Assembly (NCBI GenBank): GCA_021234155.1
Contig: JAJEKV010000014.1
Coordinates: 6,465,563 to 6,529,562, forward strand
Reading direction: 5' to 3'
DNA: 64,000 nucleotides
Source: Isoetes taiwanensis
Taxonomy: Eukaryota > Streptophyta > Lycopodiopsida > Isoetales > Isoetaceae
Part shown: one piece after another, positions 1-13,476 of the stretch
Layout of the letters: the number at the start of each line of letters is the position of its first letter
Numbering within the stretch: position 1 is the first letter of the stretch
Translations under genes and position numbers: made by a program
Notes under the pieces: generated by a model
Told to the model about the DNA's origin: nothing
Databases searched by the model: none
The model's input: the letters and a program-made list of their open reading frames with translations, nothing else

Positions 1-1125
1 GCGTTTTGATACCCACCAGCATGCACTTTTGCCCTATGAAGCCCAGTATAGCCTGAGCAAGGGACTCAAGGTATCACCCTTGAGCCCTACTCAGGGTTCA
101 TGACACCGGTCCGTCCAGATGAGGCGGTGGGGAAATTTCCCCGGGATCACAAGGTGGTTCCATGGGTGAGCTAGAGGATACGCGTGTCACGGCACACCCC
201 AGATCCTGCCAACTTACTCACCAATTCTGCTCAAAGTGCATGGTGCCCCATCTGAGGTCACACCACTACACCAGGGAGTGTCGGACCCACCCGACCTCGT
301 GGACAGGCTATCGTGCCCCTAGCACCTGGAGTCTCAGGGGAGCCTTTATGCTCGTCTAAGACCCACCCCCCACTTCCACACTGTCCTTTTGTGCAGTGCT
401 AAGCGGACCATAGCTGCCTATGACCCGGTGGGCTCTTGTGCACAGTAGAACTAGTAGGGCAGGTGTTAAAAGGAGCACTAGGAGCATTCTATACTCAAGC
501 CGAGGGCTCTACCCCCTTTTTAACCCTCATTTCGGAGTTACTAAACCTACTCATGGCAGACATCCACCATCCCATAACAATTATCATTCATACTTAAAAG
601 TATTCTAATTACCAAAGAAGGGTTAATCTCAACCAAAACTAGCAAAACAAGAATACTAGAGTATTATTCCACCAATTTGCAAGTTAAACTACCACTAACC
701 GGAGTTTCTACTGGACCCGTTGTCAGAGGTGCTTCCATAGTCAGCAGACTTGGGGGGTAGCCATAGAAGAGGGTGTGTCTTGGCGATTGGGGATCGAAGA
801 ATCGTGTTTTGAGCCTTTTGCTCCTTGGTGTTGGTGGTGGCTTGAAATTGGAAGGCGGGATAGGGAATTAGTAGCTGCCTTTGGTATTTCGGTTAGAAAC
901 CCCCATGTTTGGCCCTTTGTTGGCGCTAATTACGCCTTTCCACCATTAGAATTCTCTTAATAGTGTGTATTTAGATAATTATCCTTTATAATTAATTTAA
1001 CATAGCTAATCAAATCCCTTTGTGGCCAACCCTAAGTTATCATATCCCGTGTGGCGATCTATACCGAGTGACGTGTCAATATATTTTATAGGACTCCGGT
1101 ATAAATACTTGGAACGATCCTTGAA
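1..1125. other. Gene-free stretch, unclassified
   Basis: The first ~600 bases are richer in G and C than the AT-rich DNA after them. Only short open frames of about 60 codons occur, none with a recognisable motif, so I call no gene. A TATA-like string TATAAATA sits at 1100-1107, just before the copia fragment that starts near 1126. It could be a relic promoter, but nothing downstream supports a transcript. Confidence 0.5.
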
Positions 1126-2342
1126 CAACCACCGACGGATCTCAAGCATTTTATTTTCTTCCGTTTCAGTTGGACTTGACAAAGAATGAATAATTTAAAA
1201 GGCATCAAAGCTTGATCCTTGGTTTTGGAACAATAACATCTTTGTTTTTCTGGCACGCTGAAATCATAAATGTCATGAAATACCTATGTCCTGTCCATGC
1301 TTGTCATTTATAGGACCATAGGTCGTTATGCACAAGATCTAATTCCTTTTTGCCCTTTTGTTGATCTTTTAAATGGCGGCTGGTTGCTTCCTAGAACACA
1401 TCCCCACGCATAATTTGTTGTCAAGAATCTCATCCCTTTGCTCAGTCCATTTCTTTTTTGCTAACATCTCTACATTTGTCATATTTGTATGATACATTCT
1501 ATTATGCCAAGTTTTTTAAAGAAGCATAATCCACAATATTCACTAGGCATTTGTTTTCAAGATCAAAACCAAAAGATTCCCAACTCTTTTACCAATAAAC
1601 TTAACTTCATTTCAAAGAGAATTTTACATTCAAGTTTCTCAAAAGTGACCTTATAATCAAGGTCAACCAATCGGCAAACAATCAAATTTACCACTAATCC
1701 AGACACACAAAAACTTTTTTTGAGTTTCACGTTTTCCTTCTAAATCAAATTTTCAATACACCAATGTCTTCCTATTCTTTCAGGTTTCCATCTCCAACCG
1801 GCACATGTCCAGCTTCTTCTTTTTGCACTCCTTAAGCATTTTGAATCCTGGTCCGCGGTTTTCTCACTCAATCTATTATCAAAGAATTTATTTACCTTTT
1901 TGTTCAAATCACATTTTGAAATAGACAAAATATGATTGTCCTTTACCTCATTGTTTCATCAATCTCCTTGACTTGACTTTGGATTCTTGTACAATGTTCA
2001 TGGTTAGAATTCCTCTTTGGTTTGATCTTCCTCTCCAAATCCTCCCCTTGTATTTTGTCATCTTCCCCTTCCAAAATTCCCTTTTGACTCTGGGCAATTT
2101 CTTTATCAAGCATGACCTTTCCCATCACAATTATAACATCCTAATGACCGGCCTCCCATTTGGACTTTTCGGCCTTAAGATGCCCATATTGGTTTACAAT
2201 TGTAACATGGCCTAATTTTTCTTTATTGATATTCACCCCTCTTTTCATTTTTCCACAAATAGGACCTCGCTAATTTTTCTTCATCATCTAACTCAACTCC
2301 CTTTTTCTGCTAAATTATGTTCTAATCATTTGAACAACATGT
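1126..2342 (-). mobile_element. Ty1/copia fragment (gag to integrase part)
   Basis: This stretch is the same sequence, with many small indels, as about 16,980-18,215 of the more complete copia element further on. It therefore covers the end of gag, the GAG-pre-integrase domain and the start of integrase on the minus strand. The zinc-knuckle region lies at about 2155-2213. Here the Tyr-Gly-His-Leu-Lys-Ala-Glu part is preserved, including the His that the other copy has lost, but indels break the frame. No LTR is attached; homology stops abruptly near 1126 and 2342. It is a truncated, inactive copy of the same family. The family assignment is firm because the reading is shared with the element that shows YVDD and LTRs; the exact ends are uncertain by a few bases. 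Confidence 0.8.
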
Positions 2343-4200
2343 TCTAATGCTGAAAATGTTCATGAAAGGATTTAAAAGGGATTCTTGTGGTATGTTATTT
2401 TTCATGTCATTTGCATTAATTGAACAATCAATTGTTTTTCACATCTGAGTTTGTTTATGCAGTAATGCAAATTGTCCATGAGCGGGTTTGAGAGCTTCTT
2501 GGCATGTTGTTTTCATGTCCAATTTTTGAATTAAATGCCTTTTAGCACCGCTAAGTTTTGGGGTGGGGGTGCTAGATGTGGCGTTCGGGGAATATGCGCC
2601 TATAACACGTATATTTCCGGACCCGTCACCACACAAGTCTACCTGCAGCCTTGTATGCCTTAGAAAGTGGCAAAGGGAGCACATCTAAGTTAATTGTGGC
2701 TTGGGATAACCTTAGGATAAGGCCATTTCCACATGGCCTTATCCTGTTGAGCAACCGCCACACGGCCTCACCCCAAGTGGTGGTGCCACGTGGCATCCCA
2801 TGCGGACCCGGCACCTATATTGGCCTCCCCAACCCCTAACCCCAGACCCTTTTCACCCCCTTTTGAACTCTCATCTACATGCGAAACCCCAAGCTAGAGC
2901 ATCGTTAAATCATAGTCTAGCACAGCCCCCGGAAGGTGTGTACATGATCGTGGGGAGTGGGCCTTCGACCGATCAGAAGAACATGAGACGCCGTGGGATG
3001 GGAGGAAGCGCTGGGGGAGGTAGGTTGGTAGGAGTTCATATAGTTCATCGGAGGTTAGCACTCCAGATGGGTTAGTATTTCTCGTGTCTAAGAGAGCCAC
3101 CCTAGAACCTTTGTTGAACATCTTGAACCTAATCAAAGGAACCCAATCATAGTTAGATAAGGCAAAGGATTAGGCTAAGATGTTCATATGATAATGATCA
3201 TGATGTGATGTATGTGACAGTTGGTTGATCATGTTTGCTTCTCTTGTAAATCGAAGGGTTAGAGACCACAGGGCCATGTGGTATGCTCGTATAGAGCCCT
3301 TGGTTCCTATTGGTTCGCATAGAACCCAGGAACCCCTTAGAGACTATGGAAGCTATGATATGACTCAGCTTACACAACGAGGGCTAGAGGCAAGATGGAG
3401 GGAGGATCCCGTAGAAGCTTAGGGGATCCCATGAGTGGGCTAGGCTTATGGTGGTCCTTACTGCAGGGTTTAGCATGGGTAAACACCCTCAAGGCAATGG
3501 TGTCCATGCCTCAAAGAGTTGCAAGTGTCAGCTTGGCTCTTGTTTTGGGGGTTGACCGGGCAGAATGCGTGTGTGCGTCCACCCGATTCTCCCTAGCCGC
3601 CTGTGGGCCTCTTAGACCCCGGGAAGGGGAGATGCAACCCCTTCCCTACCGTCGGACCAGGGAAGTGCAACACGGGTAGTCGATAGGTGATGCCATGGGA
3701 TTGCGTATCTGGAAGGTTAGAGTCATACCCGCGACAGTCTAGCCCACATGCAGGGAAGTAGCCACGGGAGGGGATGGAGTGGTCAACCCTAGCCATTGTC
3801 TTGCTTTTATTACGCCATTTGTTATGACTCAGTGCGCTCTATCTTGAGGCCTATCTAGGTCGATTGACTACCTTGTATTAGCCGAACCCACGGGTAGGAG
3901 CTCTCATATTTTATAGCATATGATTATATTCGTTGCATCTATAGATATGTGGTTGGAGCTACCCTTGGTAGTATGTTGTATTATTGCTGGATTTTTGATG
4001 TGTTTAGCCAAACCCCATTGTTATAGGAGCCCATAGGGGAAGAGTGGCATGAACACCTTCGTGTCCCCTCCCAGCATTAGGGTCACCTGGTCGCGAGGGG
4101 GTAGACGAAGAACGATAGCATTCGTTGGGATGAGTTTCATGATGTCACAGTGGGGTCTTGCGTATATTTGCTTGAGGGCGTCACACTAGAGTTTTATTAT
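2343..4200. other. Gene-free GC-richer stretch
   Basis: From about 2560 to 4150 the DNA is markedly GC-richer than its surroundings and on both strands carries several frames of 60-95 codons that resemble no family I know. The composition and the GGGCGTCACA-like string near 4175 recall the LTR ends of plant gypsy elements, but no primer site, paired LTR or pol motif was found. I leave it unclassified. Confidence 0.4.
2714..2745. repeat. Perfect 13-bp inverted repeat, 6-nt loop
   Basis: AGGATAAGGCCAT (2714-2726) and its exact reverse complement (2733-2745) are separated by TTCCAC. There is no T-run to suggest a terminator and no gene next to it. It may be a small foldback or transposon end. 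Confidence 0.8.
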
Positions 4201-5114
4201 TACTTTTTCATAGACCACGGGGAATAAATTTGAGAGCATTTTTGTCTTTCATGATGCGTGGCTAAATGCTCCATGTTCCACTAATTTGAAATGCAATGAA
4301 GGTCCTAAGCGTTCTGGAAAATGGTCGGATGAAGGTGCTAATTGTTGGGCGGAAATGACGGCCGGTTTAGAAGCATAGCGGATGCAACAACATGTATAAA
4401 TGGATGAAAAATCGGAGTCCAACATAAAATGAATCTTTATGGAGTGATTTAATTACCCAAATTATTTTTTTCTTGATACTAACAATGCGATATATGATCT
4501 AGGGCTTAGAGTTGCATGCATTTCATTTTACAAGAGGTGGGATACAATTTCATTTTATAATAATTTCATTTAATGCTTAGGTGACACTTTGTGCTAGTTG
4601 TTTTGGATGGCATCACATTAAAAATATGACATAATAGTGTCTAAATCTTGTCGATTATGGGGGGATCTTGATAAGTTGATTTGCTAGTCATTGGTTTCAT
4701 TGGTAGTTATCTTCTATTCAATTCTTATTAGCAATTCTAAACTACATTTGATGCAAAGAGACATGCAACACACATAATGGATCAAAGAAACCTGTTCAAA
4801 AGTAAGCTGGACTGTGTTATTAAATTCAATAGTTAACTAATGCTTGAAGACTAGGCATTTGAGTTTTTTAGGAGAAACTTGTTTCTTAGACTCAGATTCA
4901 AACGAACAAGAACATTCAATACCAGTCGGATGGGAGATGTTGTATCCTCTATTGCCCTATGTATTTCATATATCATTGAAAGCAGCTTGAGGGTTCCCAT
5001 TTTACAACACAATTGCAGAGCAACCATAGTGCTTAGCATATTATTTTTATCTATACAAAATTTGTCCTTGTGGGTTCCTTGCCACGCTAGTTTGTTCTTT
5101 CTAAGGTGCTTATG

Positions 5115-6105
5115 TGTGTAAGAGATTTAAGATAGTTTTGACCTGGCTATTTGGATTATGAGATTAACAATGGATTAGGAGAATGCGTCTTAGATTTTTC
5201 AATTGTTTTGAAGTCCCATATTTATAATGAAAAAAGTAGATAGCATATATAGTGTGTAACTTTGGCATCTTTGTAAAGAAATCTAAGTGAAAAAGTGTTA
5301 TTTACATTGGCGTGAGATAGGATTATTAAACTCCTCGGTGCATCTTGGGATAATAGTTGGCAAATACCTTTAGGCAAAAACTTACTTTTGTTGAGTTGAG
5401 GGATAATAGTTGGCAAATACCTTTGGGCAAAACTTACTTTTTGTTGTTGCTCAAATGGACACAACCATTGAGAAAATGTATTATTGCTGTAACATAACTC
5501 CATTTGTTGGTAGACAAACAATTTTGAGCCTAATCAATTTAGAAAAGTGAAATTAAGAGTCCAAAACTATATCAGCCCATATTTACCCATTGATACATGC
5601 CAATAAACGAAAAAATGAACTTTTCAAAGAAGTGGGTACACCAAAAGAAGAACTAAAAAAAAAAAGAGAATAAAGTTTTATGCCTCATTTGAAAAGCTCA
5701 TGATGGGGTAGTTCGATTTCTTTTTATGTAATCTTCATGTTCAAAGAGTTGAACCTTCATGATATTAAATCAATTGATTCAGAACTTGGCAACGTTCTTT
5801 ATGAATGGAAGTCCTAGTACAAAGAAACAATATTTGGAATCTTCTCTAGATAGTTCACCATAAGTCAACGTGAGTTTGTTGTCATCACATAACTTTTGCA
5901 ACTCCCAAATTTCTAGTGGGTGCTTTGTGTGGGAGATTTAAGAGGATTTTGCACTATCTATTTGGTTTGCGACATTGACAATGAGGTAAAGAACATGTTT
6001 TTAGATTTTTCGGTGTTTTGAAGAACTTGACAATGAAAAAGTAAATAGCATATGCAATATATAATGAGCACATCTGTGAAAAAATTTAAGTCAATTTTAA
6101 ACTAA
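5115..6105. repeat. Diverged direct repeat, ~190 bp, ~805 bp apart
   Basis: About 5115-5310 and 5920-6105 share a run of features in the same order: GAGATTTAAGA, TATTTGG, TTGACAATG or similar, TTAGATTTTTC, GTTTTGAAG, and AGTAGATAGCATAT or AGTAAATAGCATAT. Point changes and indels are common, so the duplication is old. The repeats could be two copies of one unclassified element. Confidence 0.6.
5347..5452. repeat. 53-bp tandem duplication
   Basis: Two adjacent copies begin GGGATAATAGTTGGCAAAT at 5347 and 5400 and differ by a few bases. The pair lies inside the spacer of the larger duplication around it. Any open frame across it reflects the duplication, not a gene. Confidence 0.85.
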
Positions 6106-8080
6106 CTATTTTGTCCCAGTAAAGTCTTGCATTTAGGAAGACCAAGCAATTTAGAATTCAAGCAATATGTTTGATTCCTTAGTGATATTTTCTCTTTTTA
6201 TTCATGTACTCATTTTGTATAAGCGATAACATGTAATTGGAGAATCTATATTACTTTTTCTTGGTAGTTAGCAATCGTACTTTCCTTTGTTGTGCTATTT
6301 TGTCCATGTATATATTCACAAAGAAAATTAACTTCGTGGTGTTTCCATCTTTTTCTAGGGATGCATTCGTTTCTCGTTGAGAATGTTGCATCAAAATGAA
6401 ACCTCATAACATCCATGAACATGGAATATAGAGTCGTCTACATATATTGTGATAAATTCAAGATGACTTTAACCTAGATATTTTCTCCTCCATGTATTTA
6501 TTCACAAACACACTTCCATGCTATTTTCATCTTTTCCTATTGAGAGTTGGGCACACCATCAAATTGCTTTATATTATGAGAATAAGCATCCCCATCTTAC
6601 CATGCACTTTGTCGTGCTTTCAAAATGACTCCCATACAAAAACTCTCCATTAAGATGTACTTCGTGAGAATTGTGATACAAAAAACTCTATAAGATTGTA
6701 CTTCCATAAAATTGTTTTCGAGGATCTTCAAGTCTAGCATTCTTTCGATACCATGCAAACACTTGTGATGAATACATCTCTCATCTAGCATCCTTCTTCA
6801 AAAGCCCATACAAAGGCTTCCGATGAACACATTTGTGATGAACACATTTCTATTGGCTGGTTTATAAGTCATATAAATGCTTTTGTCCCAATGGCGTGGT
6901 GAAGTAATTATTGTACTCAAATGAGTCGCTCAATTCTAAGATCTAATGCATTGAATTCATGGGTTAGAATTTTAGCCTTATTGCCATAATGCAAACAAAT
7001 CGCGAATTCTAGTTTATGCTCCTATAATTAACTTATATCACCCGGAAGATGTAGATGAAAGGAGATCAAAATGAGAATGGTATAATCACTTACATAGTCG
7101 GTACCTTAATTAGGTATACTCAAAGAAAGCAGCGATTAGGAAGTTATAATAACAAAACAACATTCCCAACAATCAAGCTTTTGGATTGCCCTGATGAGTA
7201 AATTAGATTAGAGAGGGTTGGTTTTAGCATATTAAACATCGGGGGTATATCGATAATGGCGGCGTCGTGCGATTCATTTTTCCGGCGGTCGAAAAACTTT
7301 TGGTTTTTAGCGCATGAATATCGCTAAAGTTTTAGGTGTTTTTGGGCGCCAATTATTTTTCGGCGATGGAACTTCGTTTTGTGAAAACTATTGGTTTTTA
7401 ACCTTTGGGCTAGAGATTCCTTTTTTTTAGAATTTATCTTTGGGTTTTATTTTTTTAAAACAAACTATTTTTATGGAATCACTATTTTTGAAGCCGGTGC
7501 ATCCATTCCAGGGTGCTTCGGCCATCCTTTTTCTGGAGCTTGTTCAAGGCAGCCTTCCACCTCTCATACGGAACCACCCATGGAAGATCTGTTTTCCATT
7601 CAAGCTTGAATGAGGGCATTTTCAGCATGTAAGTACCCATCTTCTCCTGTTTTTGTTTTGTGCTGCACATTACGCACATTCATTTTGCCTTTTCAATGGC
7701 CACCTTCTCATCATTAACCTTGTGCTTCACCTTCCGCGGCAGTCTTCTCTTCAATCCCCTTTCAGATTGGCCTCATAATCAGCTTTAAATTGGCCTTCTT
7801 CTCATTCTCCGTTTTTGTTTGCAGCCCATGGAATTTTAAAAATTTTTCTACTATTGAAGCCATCGATCCAGTTGTGGCCTCTACCTGCAGCTTCCCTTGG
7901 GTTTATATATACTAATCTCAAAGTAGTGCATTTTTCTACACAAGCGATTGTGTGGGCTGATTCCCTTAGGCGTTGAATGATGCAAGCGGACAAAACTTTT
8001 TTGTCCTCAAATGGGTCCAGTCTTCCATTCTTTAATTTGTCTTAATATGCCCTCGGGCATAATGCTTTTACTAAGTCTAG

Positions 8081-8238
8081 GATATGCTTTGCTAAGTCCT
8101 GAGCATATTGTTAATCAGACCTCTGGGAGTCATATCAATCTGATTACTAATATGCCGGGCATGTGCTTTAATAAGATATGCTTTACTAAGTCCGGAGCAT
8201 ATTGTTAATCGACCCTCGGAGTCATATCAATCTGATTC
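8081..8238. repeat. 94-bp tandem duplication (second copy partial)
   Basis: GATATGCTTT starts copies at 8081 and 8175. Both continue through AAGTCC, GAGCATATTGTTAATC and GTCATATCAATCTGATT. A third partial echo (TGCTTTTACTAAGTC) precedes the first copy. No gene is associated. Confidence 0.8.
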
Positions 8239-11200
8239 TTGCTTATCACATATTTGAAAAACCATTATTCCTTTGTAACTATCAAGGAATAGTTGCCACT
8301 TTTACCAAACGGCCAATGATTTTTGACCAATGTTAGGTGCATGTCAAATTCAAACCCAAATTTCATATTTCTATTCAAAGTAAAACGCCACAATTGCAGG
8401 TTAAGAACAATAATCGCATTACCCTTAGATTGACATAGTTATTGCCTAGTGGACAAAAACACACGGCCAACAAATTCATTGCCGTTATTATGAATTTTTG
8501 ATGGAAGTTAGAAACCTGAATTTGGAGTCTTTATTAGAGAAAGAACATAAAGCCCTTCCATCTCTTTTCTGAATTTTCAAGACATTAGTTCCAAGTTGTA
8601 TTTAATAAACTTTAGATTTCAAACCGCTACCTTCATTTATAAAAAAGCAAAGCTTTCGTTGTTTTTATAGATGTTCACCGTTGAATACATGAACTATTCT
8701 TAGATAGTAAAATTTAGCCTCTTAGAGTGCGGAAAGTTTCTTCTTAAGAGCAACAAGATCAAGCATTGAGAATTGAATTCCTTGCCTTATGCTGCCATGC
8801 CTATTGTCACTTTCTTGAGCTCATTTAATCATGTCACTTACCTTTAGAGGTTTCTCTAGAATTAAGTTGGGAGAAGAAACACTTTATAAGCGTTAAAGGG
8901 AGTTAAAGGGGAATTGTGAACCCATTTAAGATATTTTATGTTCCCAAAGGGTTAAATGTATTCATCTTTTTAGCCATAGAAGAAATTTGACTCATGTTCA
9001 TACTGAGAATATAGTAGCCATATACTTAGAAGCCATCGTCAATCCAAGGGCGGATATGTGGAACCGGGGCATTAGCCCAAGGTGCATCAATCTTTGTGGC
9101 AGCGGCTTTTTTTGCCTATGGTTCAGGTTGTCATTGTGGAAGTGAGACCTGATCTTGCTGACTTTAGAGTATTTATCGTCTCGGTAATTTTTAAATTTAA
9201 ATATTCTTTCCAAAGACTTTTGCGACCTTCTCACTAGAACTTGGTGTCTTCCCCACCGGTGACTATCAGCGGTTTGAGTATACCATTTTTAGAGATAGTC
9301 AACCCCACTTTTCCGGATGGGACTAGCGTTAATAAAAGCTTCTACACGTGCTGCAACTCAAGTCCGGCATCTCAATCAAGGTTATGAGTCACCGGAACAG
9401 CTCTCGCTTCAACAAGGCATAAAGTGGTCTTCCACTGCATTGGCCTCCATGGACCTTGTATATTTTATATCTCTTAAAACCCAATCTTGAAAGGAGTTTT
9501 TGAAGAAAGGTTGTACCAGAGTTAGTTTTTAGATTGCATGTACTGAAAAAACCCGGGATGGCCGACATGTAGCTTCCCTCATTCTTGCCACTTTCTATTA
9601 TATTGAGAAGGAGAGGTAAATGCCCAATGCAACAAAAGCTTTATGTGCAATGGTTCCACAATGTGATACCTAAATCAGGATGTATTAACACTGCCGGATA
9701 TGATTGCACCAAAACACATTACCTCCAAGTTGTTTGACTTCAAACATGCAATTAAAGTCTCAAAGGATCCTCACGAAATCATTACCAAAGCTTAGATACG
9801 TTTTTCCATTCTTTGCCATGCCGACTAAAATGCCAAGGATAAACCCCATCTCCTCTGCCAGAAATCTTAGCGTTAAGTTGAAACATAAGTTGGAGGCGGT
9901 GGGCAAATTTCCAATCTTAGGCCTGATCCGCGATGCATGCAAGATGATATAGAAGACCCATGATATTCACTCTACAAGGTGCGAATAGTGATTTATCTCT
10001 AAAAAAGGCCCGAAAAGCTTAGAGCGCCTAGGATCTTTTGGCGGGTTACCGCGACGATCGACTTGTTTTTGTGAAATTGTAAAAGTAACTAAGAATACTC
10101 CTTCACAAGATTATCACCTAGCCTTAACATTTCTAAAAGTGGGAACCACGGCTCCTTCGATCAATTGCAATGGCAAGTCGTCGTCTGTAGCTAAATTAGC
10201 TAAGGTAGATTATTTCTAGCTTTAATTCAGATCCAAGATACTTTACTAGTATTGGTAATGCCCTTTACCTTTACAATTGTTACCTTATTTATATCAATGG
10301 CAGAAGACACACTTAGTGCTTTCCACGAGCCGACGCAATTCTTTGGACAATCCTAGCGGGGACAACCCACAAGGCTAAAGTGCATGATTTGTCATTAAGT
10401 TCCAACTTTTCATATATTGCACTAGCCATCTCGTACCTTACATGATCATCATCACGCAAAGAAAAATTGTATAAACATGAGTTGTCCCTTGCACCTTATG
10501 TATTAATTACTTTTGAAATCGCATAAAAAGAACATACCGGTTGATAAATAACCCATTAGCGGACCAAAACAATCCCACATTTCTTTTGCGTCAATTGCAA
10601 TTTTATAGTTTTCTTTCAACACAGATTTTCCAAAACTTGTATTGCATGTAACCACGTTACGATATTTCTATGTTGTGATACATAGCAATGGTTAGGATAG
10701 CCCTTCTAAATAATAATTAATTTTCGCCTTCTTGATCTTTGAGATCTCAAAAAGAAGATGCAACCTTATAAATTATCACCTTGACATTTGTAAGAACACG
10801 ACAACAAAGGGTACCATTGGCATTGCTGGTTTGCACTTGGTGATAAAAGGAAAAAGCGACCTCTCGGCATAAACAAACACATCTCATTAGCTTTAGTCTT
10901 AGCGGAATGAATCGAACATCATTAGGCCATGCATGGGTGATGATTTAATCTAATTTGTCTATGTATAAGTATTTGTTTGGTGTCTTGGCGAGAAATGGCA
11001 TAGAGGCCATGGTTCACCATGTAATAATCGTAATAAACTTCGAAGGTAGTTGGACAACAAAAATGCATCAAAGGCAAAGAAAGGGTTCCATTATCGGCCA
11101 TTTAGCGAAAAGCGCATGACAATGCGGGGAGGACACATGGACAGTATACTCTTATGCTATATATTGCGAGAATGGATGGTCTTTACCCAGCGATTAGGAA

Positions 11201-11937
11201 TATTGATGTAACAATTCGGCGCGTATGAAAGACATTGTGTATCTAAGTCATGTCAGCAACAAGGGCGTAATGAAGTAAGCAAACAATTGTACCAATCCAC
11301 AAATATATGCAAATATTTGTTATAAAAGCCCGACATATGGCTGCCGAGATCAAAGGCAAATTTGAAGCACAAACTAACAATTTCCCGATAGCATACGATG
11401 CGTTTAGTACACATTGCAAGCATTATGAAAAAACAACAACGCCGCGATGTGAAGCGCAAATCAAAGCCGGTGCACCAACGCCTGGCGGTTCCATCTCTGG
11501 CCGTCTGAGGCAAAACATACAAAGCACTCTTCGAAATGAACTCCTTGACAAAGCATATGGAATAGACGATATGGAATGAAATGGCATTAAGCCACTAAAA
11601 ATGGAGTGAGCGAGTATCTCAACAAAATCCAGCAGGGGATATTCAAAATCAATTTATTACCAGTAATCATCGAGTCTGAAAACAACTAGACAATCAACAC
11701 TCACGTCTCTATGAGCTTTTAAATGCGTTTTAATAGTTGTAGAAATCTTTGCTTTTTAAAAGCAAACTAGACACTTTATATAAATGATTTACTTTTGCAT
11801 TGATTTTAAAATTCCGTCCATATGTTACTCATGTTATTCAACACTAAATTCCGAACCCTACCACCTCAAAGGGACTTAACCATTCAACACAAACACATGC
11901 CTAATAAATAATGTTCAAAATCTACATCTAAACATAA
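8239..11937. other. Gene-free stretch
   Basis: I see no recognisable protein motif, LTR or tRNA here. The longest frames (for example 11,307-11,579 on plus and 9704-9952 on plus) are under 95 codons and have overlapping antisense frames of similar length, which argues against coding. The DNA is probably decayed repeat material. Confidence 0.4.
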
Positions 11938-12110
11938 AAAAAAAAAAAGTTGCATCACCCTTAACAAAACAAAAAATACACGCTGAATTGTCAACCGCGG
12001 GGATGGGTTGACGCCGCGGTTCAAAGTCACGATTACAGGCGGTCAAACTTGAGACCTATGGTTACTTACCCTAGTGTATTACCACTAGACTAAAAGCGAC
12101 CGGGCAGCAT
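11938..12110 (-). mobile_element. Candidate tRNA-related SINE (minus strand)
   Basis: Read on the minus strand, TAGTCTAGTGG (plus 12,082-12,092) fits the pol III A-box pattern. About 30 nt on, AGGTCTCAAGTTTGACC (plus 12,040-12,056) resembles the GGTCTCGGGTTCGA block in which plant SINEs carry their B box, though with several C-to-T-like differences. The unit would end at a run of T on that strand (plus A-run near 11,938-11,948), giving about 165 bp. I saw no target-site duplication. A decayed tRNA pseudogene is the alternative. Confidence 0.4.
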
Positions 12111-13476
12111 GAAGATACATTTATAAAAGCTTTATTCACTTAATAGCATTTTAGGGGGCAATCCACGGTGCTTTGCACCTTGTTAGGATTAGCATAATTT
12201 CTCTTTGAGAACTAACGGGCCGTTACCAAGTGGAAGATAAGCACCATGTTTGAAAGCATCACAATTTAAAAACATAACATCCCTAGAAAAAAAAATTATG
12301 CATGAAGGAAGATGAATGTAGATTTGATTTACCTATAGTACAGCGATAGGGGTGCCTTGCTGATTATGTAGCACCTCTAAATTTTATAAGCTGCTTGTGT
12401 CAAAACTTGGCCCTTAACAACTGGCAGGATATCTTTACCTGCGTAAAACCTCTAAATTTTAACAGGTTAGTGCTTGTCAAATTCGTTTCTAACGTGAAGC
12501 GAGCAATCTAGCGAATCTAGAACCAAAAAGGCCGGTTAGCGTGTAAGGAAAACAAGTCTTTGATGGGAAATAAAAGCTGTTTGGCCTACCTAAAATTAAT
12601 GCTTAATAAGCGATGAATGCTGATGAGGCGAGAATAGTCTTTAAAAGAGTTAGGAACGGCCGGAGAAGTCGCGACCTTTTTAACAAATTTCTTGGGCTTT
12701 TTCGTAGTGGATTTTTTAACGATTTGGGTTTCAAACCTTGGCCTTCCTAGCCCGAGAGAAGGCTTGGCGCCTGGTTTTGCAACTTTGGCACCTGCTTTGG
12801 CGGGGCTTTGCGGGAACAAAATTACCGGTTATAACATGTAATAAAATTGCGGGGAAGCCGATTGCTCCATCTATATAAGCGGCGGTCAATGACATTGAGC
12901 ACAGCGGCTTACATAACTAACATTTCTTTAACCCTACTTGAGCTTACGCGCCTTGATCTCGGCCCGCTTACATTTGGCTTTTATATACCGGTAGAAGAAT
13001 CTCTGGCTGGAAACTTCGAGAGGTGAGCGGAGGTTTTGGAAACAAAGTTCCTCTGACACCGCGAAAGTTTGAGGAAAAGAGCTACCTCCTTCCAAATTTT
13101 TATGTGTTGACCGTGTTTAATTTAGATCATAATCTTCTATAGAAAATACATATAGGTAAAACTGCCCCCTTATCTCCACATTAGAATTATATATTAGAGA
13201 TATAAGTATGTCACGTGTCAATATTTTTATTGGTTACAAAATCATATTAAAAACTTACTTTTTATTTATAAGTATGTCAACGATGTCAATATTTTATTGG
13301 TTAAAAAAATCATCTTAAAACTCACCTTGTTTTTTACATGTTATAATATTGCTTTTTATATCTTTTTATTTGGGGAAAACAATAGCTAGATTTTAATAGC
13401 ATGCGTGGTTTTGTAAGTTAAAGGGCCATAGTAATTTTTTTAGTTTTTGCAAAACAACACTTCAGAAGCGATAATA
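12111..13476. other. Gene-free stretch before the copia element
   Basis: No gene is recognised. A minus-strand frame at 12,586-12,819 encodes a Lys-, Pro- and Ala-rich peptide that looks histone-H1-like only in composition; no globular domain accompanies it. The DNA between 12,850 and 13,030 is GC-richer and contains CTATATAAG at about 12,872, but no transcript unit can be argued from it. Confidence 0.4.

Larger units (their letters stand above)
4201..8080. other. Gene-free AT-rich stretch
   Basis: No coding family is recognisable on either strand; the frames are short and lack motifs. The stretch holds two local duplications listed separately (5115-6105 and 5347-5452). A segment around 7230-7360 is rich in CGG and GGC words unlike its neighbours, but it matches nothing I know. 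Confidence 0.45.

Noticed and set aside
3900-4200. Gypsy LTR end (GGGCGTCACA followed by a primer site)
   Set aside because: No primer-binding sequence follows and no partner LTR or gypsy pol motif is present.
12586-12819. Minus-strand Lys/Pro/Ala-rich frame resembling a histone H1 tail
   Set aside because: Only composition matches; no globular H1 domain or supporting neighbours, and the frame is short.
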